DNA of 64,000 nucleotides from Emydura subglobosa. Taxonomy: Eukaryota > Chordata > Testudines > Chelidae. The translations under genes and the position numbers were made by a program. Positions 57,320 through 64,000 of the stretch are shown here, in pieces. Positions within the stretch are counted from its first letter, which is position 1, and every line of letters begins with the position of its first letter. Below the pieces are notes generated by a model. That model did no database searches. It saw nothing but the letters and a program-made list of their open reading frames with translations, and was not told where the DNA came from. The stretch covers positions 72,676,164 to 72,740,163 of the forward strand of contig ML679956.1 in the NCBI GenBank assembly GCA_007922225.1, given 5' to 3'.

Positions 57320-60300
57320 GAAGTGGACTAGGAGTTACACACTCGTTCAAAGGCCTGATTGAACAATCACTACTCACACATCTTCCTCCGTCACATACAA
57401 AGTTCCAGCTAATGCTCACAAAAATACTTCAGCTATTTGACCCTCAGTGTGAATCCACTTGTATCTATCAGCCACAAGACCCGTTCACAAGGTTTCTTGC
57501 CTGTTGGCAGGTAGCTCCAGAGGAGACTGGCATGTGGGGTGAAGGCTATTTCAAAGATTTGAACCTCCCCCTAGGAGATGTCATTTCATTTCGCACATGC
57601 AGCTCTCAGAGAGAGAGAGAGAGAGAAATGTATTTTATTTAAGTCAGCGGGTCAAAGCTCAGCTAACAAAGCTGAAAATCAGTCTTGGCTCAACAAGTAA
57701 CGAACCTTGTAATCAAGGCCCTTAAAGTGGGAAATGATCCTTTAAGAAACAAGTGATTTTTTTCATCTTCTTCACAGAGTGGTTCCTGTGATGAGGATAA
57801 ATAAAACTCTTTTAGGAAACGGAAGTGATCCCCCTCTGCAAGTGGGATAAGCAGTAACAAGTGAAAGCACTCCAAAAGCCACAGTAATGGAACAGCTGCT
57901 TCGTTGTACAACACCTTCCATTTTGAAGGACCTCAAAACCCAAGCCGGTCCAAGCATTTTTTACTGACCTGTTTCAGGGCAACATATTGGTTTCCAGATC
58001 TGGGGTGACAATTCGTAGGGGGGTTAGGCACCTGCAACCCATGCAATTGCAGGAGGCCCCCAAGGCACTGAGAAGCAGATCCGGTCCGCGAGGCCCATCC
58101 AGGTGTCAGCTGCTCCATCCCGGTTCCCACGAGGCAATAGAGATGCCCCAGCTACCTGGGCTCCTGGCAACTCTAGCATCTGTGCTCCCCTGCCCGGCCC
58201 TGGCTGCAGCGTTTCCATGCTGACCTGCCTGAGTGCCCCCCCCCCCCCCCCCCCGCTCCTGCCAGCTCCAATGATACTCTGCAGCTGGGAGGGAAGGGAG
58301 CGACCTGGCATCCACAGAGTGCAAGGGCCAGAGCTACAAGGAGCCTGGGTAGGAGGGCTGCCTTTACAGTAGAGCCCCTCATGGGGACCAGGAAGGAACA
58401 GGCTCCTGTTTATCTTGCCAGGCACTCCCTTTCACTCCTCCGCAGAGCACCCTCCAAGCTGGCCGGTGCCGAGCTGGGAGAAGGGGGCGCTCAGAGGCAA
58501 GTCGGGACAGGAACGCTGCAACCCAGGACCCGGCCGGAGCGTGCAGGGGACAGAGCAGCTGAAAGCCCAGAGTGGACCCAGAGCGGAGTGATGGCAGAAT
58601 TACTTTTTGCAGAGGCTGGATTGAGGCATTCTGTACCTGAGAAACACTGACCCACATCTCTGAAAGATTATACAGTATCATAGTGATTGAATGCATTTTT
58701 GTTTATTATATTAGTTGCAATTTGAAATGCATTACAAATAATTGTTGGTTTTGTAAGTTGTGTAGTAAACACTTAAGAGGGGTGAAATGTTATGTGTACA
58801 ATAAACCAGCCCCTGGAGGAGTGGGTAGATAATTAAACAAGGAAATGCTTGGCTGTCTTGATTTAGGTTTATTCAGTGAGGGCAACTGCAGGAAGTGAGA
58901 AAGCTGCAGAACCTTACAGACATGTGTGTGTTGCCTGAATAAAGACTGCTAATACCCAAGAAGCTGCCATCCATGTGGATTTACAATACAACACTTCCAT
59001 TGTGTGTTCCCATGTTATCCTTGATCTAACTCATGGCCTCTTGCCCTGGGGTTTCCAGTCCAACCCCTGCTTTACTATTATGTTTTTCGGGTCTTTCCTC
59101 CACGTATGTCCTAGGCATCTCCCTTTTTGTGCCATAGCTTCCTGTCCTATCAGCTGGTTTCGTTCTCCTTCAGAGGACTTTGTGATTTTTTTCTGGCCAT
59201 CTGATATTGAAGATTTGTCTAACGAGGCTGTTTATGAACACTTGGAGTTGACATATTAAGGTCTTAATTCTCCAAGTTTCAGCAACATACATTAAGCTGA
59301 ATTTTACAATGGGGATTGATGATTCAAAGTTTAGCTTGGAGGGCAAGATTTCCTTCCTCAAAGACTACGCCTTGACATGGTGGGAAAGCTTGTGTGCTCC
59401 CATGACTCCGAGAGCTACGTTGGCAGGCGTATAATTCCTGGTTCAGTCACCCGTGACCGACAGGTCACAGGGTAGGAGTCAGACTAAACACAATCCACCA
59501 GTTCTCCTGGCAGGGAGTTGGGATCCAGCTAATGGCTCTCGCTCCTGTAAAAAACAAAGTCCTTACTGAAACCTACGCCTCTGCTCAGCTCGTCAAACTG
59601 TCGTTTTTTATACATATAATAAAAGTAAAAAGTAGATCTCATTCAAACAAGAATTTTGGAAAGTCCCTGGAAAAAAACAATCCTTTCATTATGGAAAGAA
59701 GAAGAAAGCCCTGGGGAAAAACATTTTTTTTTTTGGACGTTACATAGAACTCAAAAATTGCTAAAAATAAACCCTGAAAAATGAAGTTAATAAATCCGCC
59801 AAAACAGAAGCCCTTAGGTCAGTTCCTCAATCCTGGAGCAACATACAACCACAGTCTCAGAGGTGCCCTAAAGTTTCACCCAGTTGCCTATGACCGAAAT
59901 GGACTGCTTTAGCATCTTGGGATTGCTGCTAAAGGAGTGAGAACAGTTAGTGATAACAGGCAGGGAATGTGAGAAAGAGCAAAGGAGAACAGGAAGGGGG
60001 GAGGGAAAGGAGATGGATGTAGGAGAAAGGGATTTGAGCAGGACTGAGAGCCAGGGAAGGCCAAAAGAAGGCAGAAGATGACGAGAAGAGTCATTGGTCA
60101 CCAAAGCTCCCTTAAAAATGTATTTGATTTGATTTGAATTAGCCCCTATCTGCACTCAGGCTCCCAGCTCAGGGCCCAGCCCTTCCAGGCTTCTCTCAGC
60201 CTAAGGGAGAAAACTCCCAGATACCTCTTGTCTGGTTCTCTTCCCTGGACCCTCCTTTAGACTCTGGGGTAGCTGCCCTTTGCAAGCCCTTCTTTGCAAT

Positions 60301-60600
60301 TCTTCTGCTCCATTATTCAGGATCTCCCAAGATAGGCCTCTCCTCCAGACAATTCAATACGGAATGGAAGTCTTCTTTCTGTTGTCTTCCCCTCTGTGCT
60401 GCTGCTTCTACTTCTGCAGTCTTCTCATGGCCCCAAGTGTTTCTATCTTGCCTGCATCTCTCCTTTATTTCTCTGTCCCTCTACATATTCCTCGAAGAGC
60501 TCCGCCTGTGTCTTCCACGGTTCTTTTTTTCCCCCTTCAGAGCTCTCCACTCAATCCCTGTCTGAATTCCAGGTTTAATTTATGCCTCTTTCTTCCACCC
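57320..60600. other. CRHR2 intron, GC-rich block and simple repeats, no gene
   Basis: A GC-rich segment at about 58000-58600 has a C tract (58236-58254) and overlapping open frames on both strands that look like composition effects. A GA tract lies at 57608-57626. No similarity to proteins was recognised. Confidence 0.45.
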
Positions 60601-60639
60601 TCTTTGGTGGTCCACTACTTCATCTGCTGCCTAGACTGC

Positions 60640-60983
60640 TGTCCTCTTCCAGTTGGACCATCAGCCTGGTCCTGTAAAACACTGGAACAATTGCTACGTG
60701 CAATCTGATCTTCGTTTCTTGGTCACTGAACTTCTTTGTTGCGGTAACACTCGTGTTTTCAGTCTTCATGATCTGTTTGAGTTTAAGCTGTAACTTGGCC
60801 ACTAAAAGATAATGATCTGATCCAACATCTGCTCCTCTGCTGACTCTGACCTCCCTCAAAGAAGATGCACATCTCTTAGATACACACACGATCTACCTGG
60901 TCAACAGTCACGTTGGCAATATCCAGGCCAGCTTGTGAATCCTCCTGTGCTGGAAGAAACTGCCTCCTTTGAACTGGTGATTT
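60640..60983 (-). mobile_element. RTE-type LINE endonuclease fragment, antisense
   Basis: The minus-strand frame 60620-60889 contains LREVRVSRGADVGSDHYLL followed by VAKLQLKLK, the C-terminal end of an APE-type endonuclease (pattern VRGADVGSDHHLV of RTE/CFDP2-like ORFs). It includes the SDH catalytic motif. Just upstream another frame has VDQVDRVCI, matching the usual NQIDH segment. The copy is broken by frameshifts and by the 60992-61110 MITE. Confidence 0.75.
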
Positions 60984-60991
60984 GGCTAAAC

Positions 60992-61110
60992 CAGAGATTC
61001 TCAACCTATTTACAATAGTTATGTGGGTTGCATCCCATACTCCCTGTATGGCCCTGAGGATGTCACATGGGCAACAGAGGCCCAATCAGCATGCAGGTTG
61101 AGAACCACTG
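60992..61110. mobile_element. 119-bp hAT MITE with perfect 8-bp TSD
   Basis: Left end CAGAGATTCTCAACCT and inverted right end CAGTGGTTCTCAACCT agree at 14 of 16. Identical GGCTAAAC octamers flank it (60984-60991 and 61111-61118). Termini and duplication length are those of hAT elements. It sits inside the RTE fragment. Confidence 0.9.
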
Positions 61111-61269
61111 GGCTAAACCCTTTTGATGGGCTAGGAATGCATGACTCTCTGTGGAGACCTGCAAAGAAATGCACATATGGAAGTCGCCCCAGGCAGTTAT
61201 GTAGGGAGTTATGAAAAGGAAATTATATATGCAAGGCTGGAATTTTAAGACAGTGGAACTGAGTACCAT

Positions 61270-61410
61270 TAATGAGCCAGAGGTGTGTGGTCTAGTAGTT
61301 AAAACACAGGGCAGGGGTCTATCTCTAGCTCTACAATCATGGACAAGTCACACTCCCTTGCATGTTGAGTTGGAATCCTCCTCTGAGATAGCCTGGGTGT
61401 GGGCTGCGGT
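61270..61410 (+). repeat. MIR-like SINE fragment
   Basis: gtgtggtctagtagttaaaa, ggggtctatctctagctcta and atggacaagtcacactccct match the MIR tRNA-derived and core regions. Confidence 0.6.
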
Positions 61411-61904
61411 GGAGAAGACTCCCTAAATTCACATCCCCCTTAAGAGTAACTTGGCAGCACAGTAGAATCTGGCTTTTCGCTCTGACAGCGACAGGTCCCA
61501 GAAGAGACTGAATTCAATTTGCATGTTTCTGAAGGATTTTCATATTAAAAAAAGCAGGTGCAAGGGAGAACTCCATCATGAAAAAGAGAGAGTGTTTGGA
61601 AAGGTAAGAGTAGGTGTATGTGTTCTCTAGGGCGGTGATAGCTACCGGCAGCTATTAATGTGGTTTCCTTCCAGTGAAAGAGACTCCTAGTAATTTTCAT
61701 TTACTTACAGTGTTGAAGTACAAGATACATTACTTCTGTAATATATTTTCCTTCCTGTATGCCTTTCCTTTGTGGCTTGCTTTATACTAAGGGATAGATA
61801 CAGATTTTTTTTTTTTCAAAAGAGATTGGTGGTGTACATTGAAACATGCATGTACCTACATTTGTGCACATATAGTTATTGCAGCTGATCATGCACTTCT
61901 GTCC

Positions 61905-62052
61905 CTTGTGAGTTGAGGACTTAAGTAACTCAGCCAGAGCTGAGGGGTCTGTTACAGGAATGGGTGGGTGAGCTTCTGAGGCCTGCGTTGTGCAGGAGGT
62001 TCGACTAGCTGATCATGATGGTCCTTTCTGACCTTAAAGGCTATGAGTTAAT
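61905..62052 (+). mobile_element. CR1-like 3' end fragment
   Basis: gtgagcttctgaggcctgcg, ttgtgcaggaggttcgacta, gctgatcatgatggtccttt and ctgaccttaaaggctatgag are the 3' end of a CR1 subfamily. Confidence 0.75.
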
Positions 62053-62054
62053 GG

Positions 62055-63585
62055 ATATTTGGATGTCTAAGCTCTTGGACAGACAATTGCTCAACTCTAC
62101 ATGCAGCTGCAACAATTATGCACACAAATGCAGACAAGCAACCACACGTGCATTTCCTTCTATGGCCTTTAATTTCGTAAGTCTGGCCCTACATGTCTCT
62201 TTTTGTCAATCAACAGAGGTGAGGCAAAAATGATCAAATGCTGCAAACATCACTCAGGCAGGTAGCAGTGAGGTGCAAGTGACCCCCGACACTATTAATA
62301 TTAATAAATTGTGAATACAAGTCCATTTTCAGTAACATCCAAACTCCAACTGAAGGTTGTTCATTAGCTTTCCATAGAAGGGCTTTTCTCCTCTCCAGGC
62401 TGGCTACTAGAGCATGCATATCACCATAGTCACTCTAAGGGCGATCACTCATGCTGAGCAGTGCCCTATTCCATTAGTAGTCTTACTGGCTGCAATGGGA
62501 TTACACCCAGGGTAAAGTTATTAGCATGAATAAAGGTGACCAGTACATTACAATATCCCACTCTCAGTTATACCTAGAGCCAGAGTATTCATTTCTGGCA
62601 GCTGGGCACAAAGCCATGATGCTATATATATTTACATATACACTGGGCAAAGTTTCAAACGCAGCTGTCTAAACTTAAGTTTCTAAATGTATATTTAGGC
62701 ACCTATAAAAAGGTAGCAAGAAGGGCTGAGCTTTTCAAGCCCCCACTGGGATCTGTAGGCGTTCAGAAGTTCTGAACAGAGAGCTGAGACCACTCATACT
62801 TAGGTACCCAGATCTGAACATGGTAGTGATGAGTCTTCATCAGGGACAGAACCTAGAACCTCATGATCTCTACAACAGGCCACCTAGACTTGAACTAAAG
62901 CGAATCTCTATTAGGTGCAGCAGTATTAGGAGTGATCCTTGCTGGACCAGCTTCTCAAGGGTGACATGATCACACATACCAAACCAGTCCATTAACCTAT
63001 CACTCTTAGGGAGGTGTCTCAAGTGGCTCCTATTTTAAGGGCTGAAAGATGCATTTCCATTCAGTTTCCTCTTCTGTGAAGTGTGGGTCCATGCCGTGGA
63101 GGAGGAAGAACTAACCGATCAAATGCTTCAGGAGCGTCATGTGGAGCTTGCTGTCATTAAGCTTCCAGAGATAAATAATGAGAGGAGCATAATGCAGGAA
63201 ATAGGAAAGCTCCAGTCCGTTTGCAGTTTTAGTATTTATGAGGATGCTCTGGCCAACACAAGACAGTGTTTTATGGCTCTTCCGTGAATTAAGTTAGCGA
63301 AACAACCAGGTAATAATAGAACTTGCCTCATAAAAAATTATACAACTGTACAAAACCTTCCAGTTTGTTCGATGGAACATAGTCATTTAAGGTGCAGCAA
63401 GATATTTCAAAAGATAGATCAAAGACATCTTGAATGGCAAAAATCTTTTATTTGAATTGTGCTTGTTATGTACAGTGTGGTCATATGATCCTCAATCATA
63501 TATATGGCAACAGAAAACTAAAGGGTTTTCAATTGATTTTTTTTTTAAATAGACCAAGGCTATTAGTTCTTGAAATACAGAGAAG
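62055..63585. other. CRHR2 intron, no recognised feature
   Basis: No exon of CRHR2 and no named repeat recognised. Confidence 0.45.
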
Positions 63586-63589
63586 TTGG

Positions 63590-63940
63590 TTAACCCTGAA
63601 ATAAGAAAGCTATGCAAATAGTGTCCTGGTATCCAATGTAGACAGCTTGCCATGGTATTCTGATCTGATGTAGAAGGATATCTGAAAAGGGCTTGACACC
63701 TTCTTTTTCCAGTTGCTCTGCAAAACCTGGAAAGATTGCAATCAAGGTACTGGAGTACAGATCTGGATTCAAGGAAGACTTACTGAATGACCTTGGTCTA
63801 AAGTTCCCACTATGATGTGGGCCATATAAGTAATTGAACAAATAGTGGAGTTTCTGTCTATGAGGTCTCACACCGTAGTTACCAACTGCCACACAAGCAA
63901 AACTGGATGAAAAATGACTCACTTCCTGGCAACACAGCAA
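63590..63940 (-). other. Unassigned 116-codon open frame
   Basis: A minus-strand open frame with natural-looking composition, including YLFNYLYGPHHSGNF, LIAIFPGFAEQLEKEGVKPF and IPWQAVYIGYQDT. I do not recognise the family. It lies in the CRHR2 intron in the same orientation and could be an old retro-copy or repeat-derived segment. No splice sites, start context or polyadenylation signal support it as a gene. Confidence 0.25.
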
Positions 63941-64000
63941 ATCCTAAACTGATCTTCAAGGATCCCTGTGTCTTCTCCTACGGGCAAATGGGAAAAAAAA

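Noticed and set aside
58024..58696. Several 70-130 codon frames on both strands
   Set aside because: They overlap in a GC-rich block with a C tract; composition explains the lack of stops and none resembles a known protein.
60280..60708. 142-codon plus-strand hydrophobic frame as a membrane protein
   Set aside because: Pyrimidine-rich composition gives Leu/Phe/Ser codons by chance, and its right end overlaps the antisense RTE fragment.
1..64000. CRISPR arrays, bacterial operons, riboswitches or phage genes
   Set aside because: No regularly spaced repeats or bacterial gene structure; the DNA is clearly vertebrate intron with interspersed repeats.

Overview
The window looks like nuclear DNA of a sauropsid vertebrate, most probably a turtle; a crocodilian is the main alternative. 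The reasons are the many CR1 LINE copies, MIR/L2-type ancient repeats, several hAT elements with their small relatives, tRNA-derived SINE fragments and GT-AG introns. Nothing prokaryotic is present. Two 10-base runs of N mark assembly gaps.

The only host gene I can support is the minus-strand corticotropin-releasing hormone receptor 2 gene (CRHR2). Six internal coding exons are visible. In transcript order they are 48009-48094, 41117-41223, 18327-18444, 10167-10320, 7208-7268 and 2342-2414, with lengths 86, 107, 118, 154, 61 and 73 bp. All have AG acceptors and GT donors, the phases agree across every junction, and the reading frame has no stop. Together they encode about 200 residues: the end of the hormone-binding ectodomain, transmembrane helices 1-4, extracellular loop 2 and the start of helix 5. 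I found neither the 5' exons (expected beyond 64000) nor the exons for the rest of the 7TM bundle and the tail (expected left of position 1).

The rest is intron filled with layered transposon fossils. 1-7200: MITE-like pieces and a CR1 copy split by an LTR-like insert (5234-6394). 10.4-16.2 kb: an antisense CR1, an L2-like LINE end, and a decayed hAT transposon with terminal repeats and an 8-bp target duplication (13415-16167). 18.5-24.3 kb: an L2 copy split by a MITE, a second hAT transposon of the ZBED/SCAND3-like type with a perfect 8-bp duplication (20008-22597), and a TIR element with perfect 13-bp ends (23501-24193). 31-34 kb: a non-autonomous hAT across an assembly gap, then an antisense CR1 carrying both a TIR element and a solo LTR. 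45.8-49.8 kb: L2 and MIR fragments split by MITEs, and an antisense solo LTR. 50.9-54.3 kb: a Tigger-like MITE, the longest CR1 copy, and a long inverted repeat. 60.6-61.2 kb: an RTE-type endonuclease fragment containing a 119-bp hAT MITE. Stretches with no recognised feature are listed as such.

I see no new multi-gene system here. The value of the window lies in a well-resolved CRHR2 partial gene model and several nested insertions with readable target-site duplications, which give relative ages. All family names for repeats come from recognising the sequence by eye.
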